Source of the DNA: Pseudomonas helleri
GTDB lineage: Bacteria; Pseudomonadota; Gammaproteobacteria; Pseudomonadales; Pseudomonadaceae
Length of the DNA: 64,000 nucleotides
Direction: 5' to 3'
NCBI RefSeq assembly: GCF_001043025.1
Contig: NZ_JYLD01000003.1
Location: forward strand, 372,001 to 436,000
The notes beneath the pieces are model-generated. The model worked only from the letters and a program-made list of their open reading frames with translations. It ran no database searches and was not told the origin of the DNA. Shown here piece by piece: positions 18,123 through 29,071 of the stretch. The translations under genes were made by a program, and so were the position numbers. Positions within the stretch are counted from its first letter, which is position 1; each line of letters opens with the position of its first letter.

Positions 18123-19175
18123 TTAAATATCAGCCAACCCTTCAATCAGCGCCGCGTTCTGCTCAGGCGTGCCAATGGTAATGCGCAGGAACTGGGCGAT
18201 ACGCAGTTGCTTGAAGTGGCGCACGATCACGCCCTGCTCGCGCAATTTGGCCGCCAGTGCTGCCGCATCGTGTTCCGGGTGGCGGGCAAAAATAAAGTTT
18301 GCCGCCGACGGCAACACTTCAAAACCCAACGCCTTCAACTGACCGACCACGTGCTCGCGGCTATCGATGACCGCCTGGCAGGTCTGTGCGAAGTAATCAC
18401 GGTCGGCAAAAGCCGCCGCCGCGCCGACGATGGCGATGCGGTCCAGCGGGTAGGAGTTGAAGCTGTTTTTAATCCGCTCCAGGGCCTCGATCAGGTCAGG
18501 ATGGCCCACCGCTAGGCCCACCCGCAAACCGGCCAGCGAGCGCGATTTGGACAGAGTTTGCGTCACCAGCAGGTTCGGGTAGCGGTCCACCAGGCTGATG
18601 GCGGTTTCACCACCAAAGTCGATGTAGGCTTCGTCCACCACAACCACTGAATCCGGGCTGGCCTTGAGCATCTGCTCAATGGCGTCCAGCGCCAGCAAGC
18701 AGCCCGTGGGCGCGTTGGGGTTCGGGAAGATGATGCCGCCGTTGGGCTTGGCATAGTCCGCAGGCTGGATCTGGAACTGCTCATCCAGCGGCACCGCGTC
18801 GAACTCGATGCCATACAGACCGCAATACACCGGGTAGAAGCTGTAGCTGATGTCCGGGAACAACAGCGGTTTGTCGTGCTGCAACAGGCCATTGAAGATG
18901 TGCGCCAGCACTTCATCAGAACCGTTGCCGAGAAACACCTGGTTGGTTTGTACGCCGTAATACTCGGCCACCACCTGCTTGAGCAGGTCACTGTTGGGGT
19001 CCGGGTACAGACGCAGGTTGTCGTTAACTTCGGCCTGCATCGCAGCCAGCGCTTTGGGCGATGGCCCGTAAGGGTTCTCGTTGGTGTTGAGTTTGACCAG
19101 CTTGGTCAGTTTTGGCTGCTCACCCGGTACGTAGGGCACCAGCTCTTTAACGAACGAACTCCAGAATTTGCTCAT
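18123..19175 (-). CDS. hisC: Histidinol-phosphate aminotransferase
   Basis: A 350-residue class II-like aminotransferase using PLP. The Schiff-base lysine is Lys210 in [14 protein letters not shown]. The markers [21 protein letters not shown] and DEAYIDF are all present. It transfers amino nitrogen from glutamate to imidazole acetol phosphate in histidine synthesis. It begins two bases after the hisD stop and is the last gene of the leftward murA-hisG-hisD-hisC run. Pseudomonads often carry a second HisC paralogue elsewhere. Confidence 0.96.
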   Translation of the reverse strand: MSKFWSSFVKELVPYVPGEQPKLTKLVKLNTNENPYGPSPKALAAMQAEVNDNLRLYPDPNSDLLKQVVAEYYGVQTNQVFLGNGSDEVLAHIFNGLLQHDKPLLFPDISYSFYPVYCGLYGIEFDAVPLDEQFQIQPADYAKPNGGIIFPNPNAPTGCLLALDAIEQMLKASPDSVVVVDEAYIDFGGETAISLVDRYPNLLVTQTLSKSRSLAGLRVGLAVGHPDLIEALERIKNSFNSYPLDRIAIVGAAAAFADRDYFAQTCQAVIDSREHVVGQLKALGFEVLPSAANFIFARHPEHDAAALAAKLREQGVIVRHFKQLRIAQFLRITIGTPEQNAALIEGLADI

Positions 19176-19177
19176 GC

Positions 19178-20506
19178 TTATTGCCCCTGTTCGGTGTCGG
19201 CGATGATCCGGTATTCAGCACTGCGGGCGTGGCCGGTCAACGACTCGCCACGGGCCAGAATCGACGCGGTTTTGCCCAGTTCAGAAGCGCCCTGCTCCGA
19301 GCAAAAAATGATCGATGAACGCTTTTGGAAGTCGTACACACCCAGCGGCGACGAGAATCGTGCGGTGCCCGACGTCGGCAATACGTGGTTCGGGCCTGCG
19401 CAGTAATCGCCCAGGGCTTCGGAGGTGTGACGGCCCATGAAGATCGCCCCGGCGTGACGGATCTGTGGCAGCCAGGCTTGCGGGTCTGCCACCGACAGCT
19501 CCAGGTGTTCCGGGGCAATGCGGTTGGCAACGTCCATGGCTTGCTGCATGTCATTCACCAGAATCAACGCGCCACGGCCATTGATCGAGGTGTTGATGAT
19601 GTCGGCACGCTCCATGGTCGGCAGCAGTTTGGCGATGCTGGCGGCCACCTTGTCGAGGAACTCGGCATCCGGGCTGACCAGAATCGCTTGCGCGTCTTCG
19701 TCGTGCTCGGCCTGGGAGAACAGGTCCATGGCGATCCAGTCCGGGTCGGTCAGGCCGTCGCAAACAACGAGGATTTCCGAAGGCCCGGCGATCATGTCGA
19801 TCCCCACCTGGCCAAACACGTGGCGCTTTGCGGTGGCCACGTAGATGTTGCCCGGCCCGACCACCTTGTCGACTTGCGGCACGCTTTCAGTGCCATAGGC
19901 CAACGCTGCAACGGCTTGGGCACCACCGATGGTGAACACCCGGTCAACCCCGGCAATGCAGGCAGCAGCGAGTACCAGCTCGTTGATTTCGCCACGCGGC
20001 GTTGGCACGACCATAACCACTTCGCCAACGCCTGCCACTTTGGCCGGGATCGCGTTCATCAACACAGAAGACGGATACGACGCTTTGCCGCCCGGCACGT
20101 ACAGACCGGCGCGGTCCAGTGGCGTGACCTTCTGCCCCAGCACGGTGCCGTCGGCTTCGGTGTAGCTCCAGGAGTCTTGCTTTTGTTTTTCGTGGTAGCT
20201 GCGCACACGCTGTGCGGCTTTTTCCAGTGCTTCACGCTGCGCGGCGGTGATGCGGGTCAAGGCCAGTTCCAGGCGCTCACGCGGCAGGATCAGGTCGGCC
20301 ATGGCGTTAACGCTCAAGCCGTCAAAACGCTGGGTGAACTCAACCAGCGCCGCATCGCCACGCTCACGCACGGCTTTGATGATGTCGAGCACACGCTGGT
20401 TGACCGAGTCGTCAGACACACTTTCCCAGCTCAGCAGATGATCCAGATGCTGCGCGAAGTCCGGGTCAGCAGCGTTGAGTCGGCGAATTGCAGTGGGAGC
20501 GGTCAT
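19178..20506 (-). CDS. hisD: Histidinol dehydrogenase
   Basis: A 442-residue zinc enzyme that oxidises histidinol to histidine in two NAD-linked steps. Seen are [27 protein letters not shown], the signature [13 protein letters not shown], and [13 protein letters not shown] with the catalytic Glu/His. ATG 20506 begins [12 protein letters not shown], the family start; 24 further in-frame residues upstream are unlike the family. It lies 162 bp after hisG and 2 bp before hisC. Confidence 0.96.
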   Translation of the reverse strand: MTAPTAIRRLNAADPDFAQHLDHLLSWESVSDDSVNQRVLDIIKAVRERGDAALVEFTQRFDGLSVNAMADLILPRERLELALTRITAAQREALEKAAQRVRSYHEKQKQDSWSYTEADGTVLGQKVTPLDRAGLYVPGGKASYPSSVLMNAIPAKVAGVGEVVMVVPTPRGEINELVLAAACIAGVDRVFTIGGAQAVAALAYGTESVPQVDKVVGPGNIYVATAKRHVFGQVGIDMIAGPSEILVVCDGLTDPDWIAMDLFSQAEHDEDAQAILVSPDAEFLDKVAASIAKLLPTMERADIINTSINGRGALILVNDMQQAMDVANRIAPEHLELSVADPQAWLPQIRHAGAIFMGRHTSEALGDYCAGPNHVLPTSGTARFSSPLGVYDFQKRSSIIFCSEQGASELGKTASILARGESLTGHARSAEYRIIADTEQGQ

Positions 20507-20668
20507 AGCGAGGGCCTCGGTAATGGGCGTTTGCTTGGAATTAAGGGGTGCAAGTATCAGGCACGGCAAGACTACCAAGCCATCCGCGTGGGTACCTGAA
20601 ATTTCTGGCTATTACACGGATGGATGGGCGCGACGTAAAGATGCTGGATCCAGGGTCGCGCAGGTGTG

Positions 20669-21304
20669 TCAGCCGCGGTGTCGAGACTCGACTGCTTTGC
20701 GCAGGGTATCGATCAGGGCTTGAATGCGGGCGTGCTGCATTTTCATCGACGCTTTGTTAACCACCAGACGGGAGCTGATGGCAGCGATGAAATCTTGTGG
20801 CTCAAGGCCGTTGGCACGCAAGGTATTGCCGGTATCGACGACGTCGATGATTTTGTCGGCCAGACCAATCAGCGGAGCCAGTTCCATCGAGCCGTAGAGC
20901 TTGATGATGTCGACCTGACGGCCCTGCTCGGCGTAGTAACGCTTGGCGATATTGACGAATTTGGTGGCAACGCGCAGGCGGCCTTTAGGTTCGACGGCGC
21001 CGACAGCACCGGCAGTCATCAGCTTGCATTGGGCAATCTGAAGGTCCAGCGGCTCATAAAGGCCCTGGCCGCCGTATTCCATCAGCACGTCTTTACCGGC
21101 GACACCGAGGTCGGCTGCACCATGCTCGACATACGTCGGCACATCGGTGGCACGGACGATAAGCAGACGGACGTCCGGCTGGGAGGTCGGGATGATCAGC
21201 TTGCGGCTTTTGTCCGGATTCTCTGTCGGCACAATGCCTGCTTCAGCCAGAAGCGGCAGGGTGTCGTCAAGGATACGGCCCTTGGACAGTGCAATGGTCA
21301 ACAT
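20669..21304 (-). CDS. hisG: ATP phosphoribosyltransferase, short form
   Basis: A 211-residue short-form HisG, which catalyses the committed step of histidine synthesis. It starts [22 protein letters not shown]. The PRPP-binding stretch is near [16 protein letters not shown]. The C-terminal regulatory domain of long-form HisG is absent, so it needs the regulatory partner HisZ, which is not in this window (in Pseudomonas it is near purA). It lies 179 bp downstream of murA, a gap with two strong hairpins. Confidence 0.96.
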   Translation of the reverse strand: MLTIALSKGRILDDTLPLLAEAGIVPTENPDKSRKLIIPTSQPDVRLLIVRATDVPTYVEHGAADLGVAGKDVLMEYGGQGLYEPLDLQIAQCKLMTAGAVGAVEPKGRLRVATKFVNIAKRYYAEQGRQVDIIKLYGSMELAPLIGLADKIIDVVDTGNTLRANGLEPQDFIAAISSRLVVNKASMKMQHARIQALIDTLRKAVESRHRG

Positions 21305-21337
21305 GGGAAACGTAAGTCCTTATCAGGGTACTTATGC

Positions 21338-21385
21338 CCGGCGCAATCGGCGCCGGACATGCATCGAGCCTGATATCAGGCTCGA
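21338..21385 (-). other. Two tandem hairpins between murA and hisG
   Basis: Read from murA towards hisG: first a perfect 22-bp palindrome at 21364-21385 (core GAGCCTGATATCAGGCTC), then CCGGCGC-AATCG-GCGCCGG at 21338-21356. Neither is followed by a T-tract, so simple termination is unlikely. They could be an attenuator, an RNA-processing site or a protein-binding site that separates murA from his expression. Confidence 0.45.
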
Positions 21386-21483
21386 CTTGAACGATTCAAG
21401 GCCAGGTAAGGTAACGCGTGCGAGCGCTTACGTCACCTGGCGGCTGGACACGATCCCTGTGCCCATGATGCCAAACCCCAAAA

Positions 21484-23012
<1,529 letters not shown>

Positions 23013-23058
23013 GCTCAACCTCAATCGGCGCCTAACGCGCGCGGGTCGGCCATCATAC

Positions 23059-23115
23059 AAAAAAGCCCCGCGCCTGCGAACCCCGTATAACAGGACTCTG
23101 ACGGGGGGCTTTCTT
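23059..23115 (-). terminator. Terminator of the mla operon
   Basis: On the minus strand AGCCCCCCGTC pairs across a long loop with ACGGGG and GGGGCTTTTTT. The six T are the complement of 23059-23064. It lies between the mlaB stop and the ibaG start, so ibaG-murA probably has its own promoter within this short gap. Confidence 0.65.
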
Positions 23116-23126
23116 ATAAGTGGCTA

Positions 23127-23432
23127 TTAATGATGTGCCAGCAACTCGGTCAGACCCGAAACTTTGGCGATTTCACGCATGTCTTCGGGCAAACCGGTAA
23201 TGGTCATTGGCTTGTTCAGGGCTTGTGCGTCACGGAGATAGCACAGCAGCAGGGACAAGCCCACGCTGCTGGATTTGGTGACCGCTGAGCAATCCACCAC
23301 CAGGGCTTTGGCCAAGGCCTTTTTGATCAGGGCCTGGCCTTCCTTGCGCAAGCGCGGGCCGGTCTGATAGTCGAGCACGCCACTCAGGCGCAGCTCGCTT
23401 TCGCCAGCCAGGATAATGGCGGCGTCACTCAT
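23127..23432 (-). CDS. mlaB: Phospholipid transport STAS protein MlaB
   Basis: A 101-residue STAS-domain protein, the small cytoplasmic regulator of the MlaFEDB transporter. The STAS core VVDCSAVTKSSSVGLSLLL is visible; the loop reads TKSSSVG where a phosphorylatable serine or threonine sits in the family. It overlaps mlaC by four bases (ATGA). In the complex it stabilises the MlaF ATPase. Confidence 0.9.
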   Translation of the reverse strand: MSDAAIILAGESELRLSGVLDYQTGPRLRKEGQALIKKALAKALVVDCSAVTKSSSVGLSLLLCYLRDAQALNKPMTITGLPEDMREIAKVSGLTELLAHH

Positions 23433-24082
23433 TGGCTCAGCTTCTCGTCGGTTTTTTCCTTGGCCTTGGCGACTTCGCCGGCCCAGTTATCAATGGTCTT
23501 GTCCAGATCATTGCCGTTACGCTGCATGGCATCAGCGAACTGATCACGGAACAACTTGCCGATGTTGATGCCGTTGATGATGACGTTACGTACTTTCCAC
23601 TCGCCATTTATTTTAGTCAGTGTGTAGGAGACAGGGTAAATCGCGCCATTATCCCCTTTAACACTCATGTCGATACTGGCGCGATCACTTGCTCCGTAAT
23701 TGCCCTTGTCAGGGGCAACAGTGATGCCTTTGTTCTTGAACTCAAGCAAAGCATTACCGTAGAACTGGAACAGGCTGCGCTTGAAGTTGTCCTGGAAGCG
23801 CTGCACCTGCGCAGGCGTGGCATTGCGCGAATACTTGACGGTCATGATGCTTTTGGAAACACCTTCAACGTCTACCACCGGCCCAACAATACTGTTCAGG
23901 GCGTCATAAAACTCGGCCGGACTGGCTTTGTATTTTTCTTTGTTGGCGTCCAGATCTGCCAACAGTCGAGTAGTCGTGTCCTGCACGATATCGTGAGGAG
24001 ACTGACCCGGCGCAGCACTCGCCATCATCGGCAAAGCCGCCGCCAACATTACCAGCAGGCCACGGCGCAAGAGAGAAATCAT
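23429..24082 (-). CDS. mlaC: Periplasmic phospholipid-binding protein MlaC
   Basis: A 217-residue secreted protein. The signal peptide covers about residues 1-23 (MISLLRRGLLVMLAAALPMMASA). The mature part matches the MlaC/Ttg2D family (VDVEGVSKSIMTVKYSRNATPAQVQRF). It shuttles phospholipid through the periplasm between MlaA in the outer membrane and MlaFEDB in the inner membrane. Its C-terminus is Lys/Glu-rich. Confidence 0.94.
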   Translation of the reverse strand: MISLLRRGLLVMLAAALPMMASAAPGQSPHDIVQDTTTRLLADLDANKEKYKASPAEFYDALNSIVGPVVDVEGVSKSIMTVKYSRNATPAQVQRFQDNFKRSLFQFYGNALLEFKNKGITVAPDKGNYGASDRASIDMSVKGDNGAIYPVSYTLTKINGEWKVRNVIINGINIGKLFRDQFADAMQRNGNDLDKTIDNWAGEVAKAKEKTDEKLSQ

Positions 24083-24093
24083 CTTAAGGCTCC

Positions 24094-24561
24094 TTATTTG
24101 GCTTCTTTGCTAACGGTGTTCATGAGGAACTTGCCGATCAGGTCTTCGAGGACCAGCGACGATTGCGTGTCGTGAATGGTGCCGCCATCCTTGAGCACAA
24201 CGTCATCCCCGCCCACGCTGATACCGATGTACTTCTCGCCCAACAGCCCGGCTGTGAGGATAGACGCCGTCGAGTCCGTCGGCAGGTTATTCACATCCTT
24301 TTCCACTTGCAGGGTGACGCGTGCCGTGAAGTTGTCACGATCCAGATCAATTGCCGTGACCTTGCCGATGGTGACGCCTGCCATGGTGACTTTGGCGCGC
24401 ACCGTGAGACCTGCGATGTTGTCAAAGTAGGCATAGAGTTTGTAGGTGTCCGTGCTGGCAGTCGGCGACAGCCCACTGACTCGCAGGGCAAGTAACAGTA
24501 AAGCCAGGATGCCAGCCAGCAGGAACAGGCCGACACCGATTTCCATGGTGCGGTTTTGCAT
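24094..24561 (-). CDS. mlaD: MCE-domain protein MlaD
   Basis: A 155-residue protein with one N-terminal membrane helix (about residues 7-28) and a single MCE domain (YKLYAYFDNIAGLTVRAKVTMAGVTIGKV). MlaD forms a hexameric ring on the periplasmic face of MlaE, through which lipid passes. It overlaps the mlaE stop by one base and precedes mlaC by 11 bp. Single-MCE length is normal for the Mla branch. Confidence 0.95.
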   Translation of the reverse strand: MQNRTMEIGVGLFLLAGILALLLLALRVSGLSPTASTDTYKLYAYFDNIAGLTVRAKVTMAGVTIGKVTAIDLDRDNFTARVTLQVEKDVNNLPTDSTASILTAGLLGEKYIGISVGGDDVVLKDGGTIHDTQSSLVLEDLIGKFLMNTVSKEAK

Positions 24562-25358
24562 CAGAAATCTCCAAACATCAAGGCAGTCAAAATGAAGTCC
24601 AACCCGAGGACTGCCAGAGAGGCATACACCACGGTTTTGGTAGTGGCACGGCTGATCCCCTCTGATGTGGGCTCGCAGTCATAACCTTGAAACACAGCAA
24701 TCCAGGTCACTACAAAAGCAAACACAATGCTTTTGATGATCCCGTTAATCACGTCACCACTGAAGGTCACACTGTTCTGCATGTTGGCCCAGTAGGAACC
24801 GTCGTAGACACCCAGCCAGTCGACTGCCACCCACGAACCGCCCCAGATCCCGACCACACTGAAAATCATCGCCAGCACCGGCAGGGAAATGAACCCGGCC
24901 CACAAACGTGGCGCAATGATGTATTTGAGCGGGTCAACACCGATCATTTCCAGGCTGGACAACTGTTCGGTTGATTTCATGTTGCCGATTTCGGCGGTCA
25001 GCGCCGACCCGGCACGCCCGGCGAACAGCAAGGCAGTCACCACCGGCCCCAACTCACGCAACAGGGTCAAGGCAACCATTTGCCCTACCGCCTGCTCGGA
25101 ACCGTAGCTGGACAAAATACTGAAGCCCTGCAGCGCCAGCACCATGCCGATAAAAATACCGGACACCACGATGATGACCAGCGACATGACGCCCACAGAG
25201 TGCAGTTGTTTGAGCAACAGCCCAAACCCGCCGCCAATGCCGCCACGCCCCAGCAATGCATGGAACAGGAAGATGGTCGAACGGCCCAGCACCGAGACCA
25301 TGTCGATCCCGGCTCTGCCGAATAACCCGATTCGGTCAATCATTGATTTTTTGGGCAT
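24561..25358 (-). CDS. mlaE: ABC permease MlaE
   Basis: A 265-residue inner-membrane permease of the MlaE/YrbE family. It has about five hydrophobic segments and the conserved LLRELGPVVTALLFAGRAGSALTAEIGNMK coupling region. Together with MlaF it drives retrograde transport of phospholipid, keeping the outer leaflet of the outer membrane asymmetric. Its stop and start codons each overlap the neighbours by one base. Confidence 0.96.
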   Translation of the reverse strand: MPKKSMIDRIGLFGRAGIDMVSVLGRSTIFLFHALLGRGGIGGGFGLLLKQLHSVGVMSLVIIVVSGIFIGMVLALQGFSILSSYGSEQAVGQMVALTLLRELGPVVTALLFAGRAGSALTAEIGNMKSTEQLSSLEMIGVDPLKYIIAPRLWAGFISLPVLAMIFSVVGIWGGSWVAVDWLGVYDGSYWANMQNSVTFSGDVINGIIKSIVFAFVVTWIAVFQGYDCEPTSEGISRATTKTVVYASLAVLGLDFILTALMFGDF

Positions 25359-26167
25359 TAACGCTTCCCCAGAAGATCGGTTCGGTAGTCCGACGCCGGA
25401 AAATGGAACGGGACCGGGCCGTCCGGATCGCCGTTCATGAATTGACGAATGCGCGGGTTATCCGCATTCATCAGCTCTTCTGGCGTGCCCTGCCCCAGCA
25501 CCTGGCCATCGCCAACGACATAGAGATAGTCAGAAATACTCGCCGTCTCTGCCAGGTCGTGGGACACCACGATGCTGGTGATGCCCAACGCGTCGTTGAG
25601 CAGACGGATCAGCCGCACCAGAACCCCCATGGCAATCGGGTCCTGGCCAACAAAAGGTTCGTCATACATCAGGATCTGCGGATCCATGGCAATCGCCCGC
25701 GCCAGGGCTACTCGACGCTTCATGCCGCCCGACAGCTCATCGGGCATCAGATCGATGGCCCCGCGCAGCCCCACAGCCTGCAATTTAAGCAGCACGATGT
25801 CGCGGATCATGTCTTCTGGCAGCTGGGTGTGAACCCGCAGCGGGAACGCTACGTTTTCGAACACGTCCAGGTCGGTGAACAACGCGCCACTCTGGAACAA
25901 CACGCCCATGTGCTTGCGCGCATCGAACAGGTCGCTGCGTGACAGGGTCGGCAGATTCTGGCCATTGACCCACACTTCGCCGCTGCTGGGACGCAATTGC
26001 ATGCCCATCAAACGTAACAGGGTAGTCTTGCCGCAGCCGGACGGGCCCATGATTCCCGTGACCTTGCCACGCGGAATTCGAATATCGACATTATTGAAGA
26101 TGCTGCGCGAACCGCGCTTGAAGGACACTCCCTTCAGCTCGACCGCGTAGGCGTTATCGGCGCTCAT
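25358..26167 (-). CDS. mlaF: ABC ATPase MlaF
   Basis: A 269-residue ABC ATPase. Walker A GPSGCGKT is at residues 41-48, the signature is LSGGMKRRVALARA, and Walker B is ILMYDEP. It powers the MlaFEDB lipid transporter; in Pseudomonas the locus is also called ttg2 and affects solvent and drug tolerance. First gene of mlaFEDCB; AAGGAG lies just upstream of the ATG. Confidence 0.96.
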   Translation of the reverse strand: MSADNAYAVELKGVSFKRGSRSIFNNVDIRIPRGKVTGIMGPSGCGKTTLLRLMGMQLRPSSGEVWVNGQNLPTLSRSDLFDARKHMGVLFQSGALFTDLDVFENVAFPLRVHTQLPEDMIRDIVLLKLQAVGLRGAIDLMPDELSGGMKRRVALARAIAMDPQILMYDEPFVGQDPIAMGVLVRLIRLLNDALGITSIVVSHDLAETASISDYLYVVGDGQVLGQGTPEELMNADNPRIRQFMNGDPDGPVPFHFPASDYRTDLLGKR

Positions 26168-26212
26168 CTAAACTCCTTGCGATGCAGCTTCTGCCTCTCA
26201 CCCGGGCACCAT

Positions 26213-26229
26213 GCTTCTTATTAAGAAGC
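26213..26229 (-). other. Palindrome in the mlaF leader
   Basis: GCTTCTTA-T-TAAGAAGC, perfect 8-bp arms, lies between the putative mlaF promoter and its start codon. It would form a hairpin in the mlaF leader RNA or could be an operator. No function can be assigned. Confidence 0.35.
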
Positions 26230-26261
26230 TCGCGCTCCTGAGCGGGCCGAACTGGCGGCGA

Positions 26262-26291
26262 ACTATAGCACTGCTGATACAGACCGCCCAA
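26262..26291 (-). promoter_or_regulatory. Putative promoter of mlaFEDCB
   Basis: On the minus strand TTGGGC (complement of 26286-26291), 18 bp, TATAGT (complement of 26262-26267). About 95 bp before the mlaF start. Confidence 0.45.
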
Positions 26292-26420
26292 GACCGAAGG
26301 AGTGCCCTCACAGGTTCCAGACAGCTAATAAATGCCAAATTAGCCGCAGTCCTGACACTGACTTGTAACCTGGTGCAACAAAGCATCACGATCAAGCGTG
26401 AGGGAATTGCGCATAACCGC

Positions 26421-26426
26421 TATAAT
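26421..26426 (+). promoter_or_regulatory. -10 element upstream of kdsD
   Basis: A perfect TATAAT 33 bp before the kdsD ATG. The -35 region is weak, so an activator or an alternative arrangement is likely. It would drive kdsD-kdsC-lptC-lptA-lptB. Confidence 0.45.
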
Positions 26427-26459
26427 CGTCGCCTTTTCTCAGGCTACCCGACTTCAAAC

Positions 26460-27434
26460 ATGAGCCAATCCAGCGACCTGATTCAATCTGCCCACCGTAC
26501 TATCCGTCTTGAACTGGAAGCCGTCGAAGGCTTGCTGGCTCATATCGACGCTGATTTTGTACGCGCTTGCGAGATGATTCTGGCAAGTAAAGGCCGGGTT
26601 GTCGTGGTCGGCATGGGCAAATCCGGGCATGTCGGCAATAAAATTGCCGCCACCCTGGCCAGCACCGGCACCACGGCTTTTTTTGTTCATCCCGCAGAAG
26701 CCAGCCATGGCGACATGGGCATGATCACCAGCGATGACATCATTCTGGCCTTGTCGAACTCCGGCACAACGGCCGAAATCGTGACCCTGCTGCCACTGAT
26801 CAAACGCCTGGGCATCAAGCTGATCAGCGTGACCGGCAATCCGAACTCGACGCTGGCCAAAGCCGCCGAGGTGAACCTTAACGTTCATGTTGCCCACGAA
26901 GCCTGCCCACTGAACCTGGCGCCGACCTCCTCGACCACCGCAGCCCTGGTCATGGGCGACGCCCTGGCCGTGGCGTTGCTCGAAGCCCGCGGCTTTACCG
27001 CAGAAGACTTCGCCTTCTCGCACCCCGGTGGTGCCCTGGGCCGCCGCTTGCTGCTGAAAGTCGACAACGTGATGCACTCCGGCGATGAACTGCCAAACGT
27101 GGTCCGTGGCACCCTGCTTAAAGACGCCTTGATGGAAATGACCCGCAAAGGCCTTGGCATGACCGTTATCGTTGAAGAAGACGGGCGACTGGCCGGGATC
27201 TTCACTGACGGCGACTTACGCCGCACCCTGGACCGCGAAATCGACATTCGCAATGCAACCATCGACTCGGTCATGACGCCGCACGGCAAAACGGCCAAGG
27301 CCGACATGCTGGCCGCCGAAGCTCTGAAAATCATGGAAGACCACAAGATCAGCGCGCTGGTGGTGGTCGACAAGGATGACCGCCCGGTGGGCGCCTTGAA
27401 CATGCACGACTTGCTGCGCGCAGGAGTAATGTAA
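26460..27434 (+). CDS. kdsD: D-arabinose 5-phosphate isomerase KdsD
   Basis: A 324-residue isomerase making arabinose 5-phosphate from ribulose 5-phosphate for Kdo, the inner-core LPS sugar. A SIS domain (residues about 35-185: VVVVGMGKSGHVGNKIAATLASTGTTAFF) is followed by two CBS domains (LGMTVIVEEDGRLAGIFTDGDLRR; ISALVVVDKDDRPVGALNMHDLLR). The stop overlaps the kdsC start (TAATG). First gene of the LPS run. GutQ is a paralogue of the same design, but the kdsC-lptCAB context supports KdsD. Confidence 0.96.
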   Translation: MSQSSDLIQSAHRTIRLELEAVEGLLAHIDADFVRACEMILASKGRVVVVGMGKSGHVGNKIAATLASTGTTAFFVHPAEASHGDMGMITSDDIILALSNSGTTAEIVTLLPLIKRLGIKLISVTGNPNSTLAKAAEVNLNVHVAHEACPLNLAPTSSTTAALVMGDALAVALLEARGFTAEDFAFSHPGGALGRRLLLKVDNVMHSGDELPNVVRGTLLKDALMEMTRKGLGMTVIVEEDGRLAGIFTDGDLRRTLDREIDIRNATIDSVMTPHGKTAKADMLAAEALKIMEDHKISALVVVDKDDRPVGALNMHDLLRAGVM

Positions 27435-27958
27435 TGACCAGCGATCTGCTTGAGCGTGGCAAACACATCAAACTTGCTGTCTTTGACGTCGATGGCGTAC
27501 TGACCGACGGTCGCCTGTACTTCCTCGAAGACGGCAGCGAATTCAAGACCTTCAATACCCTGGACGGCCAAGGCATCAAGATGTTGATGGCCGGCGGTGT
27601 GCAGACCGCAATCATCAGTGGTCGCAAGACCCCGGTCGTTGAACGGCGCGCACAAAACCTGGGCATCCCGCACCTCTATCAAGGGCGTGAAGATAAATTG
27701 GTGGTATTGGACGAGCTTCTCGGCCAACTCGACCTAAGCTATGAACAGGTTGCCTATTTGGGCGACGACCTGCCCGACCTGCCCGTCATACGCCGGGTCG
27801 GCCTGGGCATGGCGGTGGCCAACGCTGCCGGTTTTGTTCGCGAGCACGCCCACGGCACTACCCAGGCACGCGGTGGCGAAGGTGCCGCCCGCGAATTTTG
27901 CGAACTGATCTTGCGCGCTCAAGGGCGCCTTGATGCAGCCCTCGCCGCCTACTTATAG
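27434..27958 (+). CDS. kdsC: Kdo-8-phosphate phosphatase KdsC
   Basis: A 174-residue HAD-family phosphatase. The nucleophile motif is FDVDGVLTDG with Asp18 and Asp20; LGDDLPDLPVI holds the later acidic residues. It releases phosphate from Kdo-8-phosphate. The lack of a cap domain is normal, as KdsC tetramers cover the site with a neighbouring loop. Coupled to kdsD by overlapping codons and eight bases before lptC. Confidence 0.96.
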   Translation: MTSDLLERGKHIKLAVFDVDGVLTDGRLYFLEDGSEFKTFNTLDGQGIKMLMAGGVQTAIISGRKTPVVERRAQNLGIPHLYQGREDKLVVLDELLGQLDLSYEQVAYLGDDLPDLPVIRRVGLGMAVANAAGFVREHAHGTTQARGGEGAAREFCELILRAQGRLDAALAAYL

Positions 27959-27966
27959 AGCGTTTT

Positions 27967-28539
27967 ATGCAGAGTAAAAAGATTCGCAACATTCTGTTAT
28001 TCGCAGTCATTGCCGCGCTGTTTGCGGCCGTTGGCTACTGGAATATCAGCCCGGAGCGTTTTCTCGACAAGCCTGTTGCGCCTGTCGATGACACCGCTAT
28101 CGACTATTACGCAATCAATGCTCACAGCCTGCAGTTCTTGCCCGACGGCAAACTGCAATATGAGCTGACATCAGACAAGGTCGAACATTTGCAGGCTTCT
28201 GAAGTCACATTAATGACCAAGCCAGACATGCAAATTTTCCGCGGCACGCCCTTCCCGTGGCACGTTCAGAGCGAGCGCGGCGAAGTTAACCCGGACGGTA
28301 CCCAGGTCGAACTCATCGATTCTGTACGCGTTGCACGCACCGACGAGAAAAACCGCACTACGATTATTACCACGACCCGCATGACTGTATTCCCACAGAA
28401 GGAATATGCGCAGACCGACCGAGACGTTAGAATCGACGGCGCCGGTGGTGTGACGACTGGTAAGGGAATGAAAGCATATTTGAAAGACGGCAGGATGGAC
28501 CTGCTGTCCAACGTAAGAGGACAGTATGAGTCTCGTTAA
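27967..28539 (+). CDS. lptC: LPS export protein LptC
   Basis: A 190-residue bitopic inner-membrane protein. One N-terminal helix (about residues 7-24, IRNILLFAVIAALFAAVGYW) is followed by a periplasmic beta-jellyroll. LptC takes LPS from LptB2FG and passes it to LptA. Overlap with lptA is 14 bases. The sequence is diverse in this family; the order kdsC-lptC-lptA-lptB settles the call. Confidence 0.93.
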   Translation: MQSKKIRNILLFAVIAALFAAVGYWNISPERFLDKPVAPVDDTAIDYYAINAHSLQFLPDGKLQYELTSDKVEHLQASEVTLMTKPDMQIFRGTPFPWHVQSERGEVNPDGTQVELIDSVRVARTDEKNRTTIITTTRMTVFPQKEYAQTDRDVRIDGAGGVTTGKGMKAYLKDGRMDLLSNVRGQYESR

Positions 28540-29071
28540 AACCCTCCCTTTATTGCTCAGCCTGAGCGCAGCACTGGGAAGCGCGAGCGCCTGGGCTCTG
28601 CCGGATGACAACAAGCAGCCTATCCGTATCCAGGCCGACGAAGCCCAACTGGATGACAAGCAAGGCGTTGCGACTTACAAGGGCGATGTGATCATCACCC
28701 AAGGGTCCATGAAAATTACCGGTAACACCGTCACCCTTACCCGCACCGCAGCGGGCGATATTGACGTGGTGACCTCGGTCGGCAACCTGGCGTATTTCGA
28801 ACAACTGCAAAAAGTCGGTGATCCGAAACCGGTTCAGGCGTACGCCGTGACGATTCAATATCACGCGCCGCAAAACCGCATCGTGCTGATCGACAAGGCT
28901 AAAGTCATCAACGAAGGCAACACGACCGAAGGCGAGAAGATCGTCTACGACACCGTGAAGCAAGTCGCCAATGCTGGCCGGGCCAATGGCACGAACGTCA
29001 CTGCGCCTCGTCCGCGCATTGACATGGTGATCCAGCCAAAGAGTAAAACCGACCAGCAGAAGGCCCAGTAA
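28526..29071 (+). CDS. lptA: Periplasmic LPS bridge protein LptA
   Basis: A 181-residue secreted protein with a signal peptide of about 24 residues ending ASAWA. The mature OstA/LptA domain starts [34 protein letters not shown]. LptA polymers bridge the periplasm for LPS transport. The start lies inside the end of lptC and the stop overlaps the lptB start (TAATG). Confidence 0.95.
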   Translation: MSLVKTLPLLLSLSAALGSASAWALPDDNKQPIRIQADEAQLDDKQGVATYKGDVIITQGSMKITGNTVTLTRTAAGDIDVVTSVGNLAYFEQLQKVGDPKPVQAYAVTIQYHAPQNRIVLIDKAKVINEGNTTEGEKIVYDTVKQVANAGRANGTNVTAPRPRIDMVIQPKSKTDQQKAQ

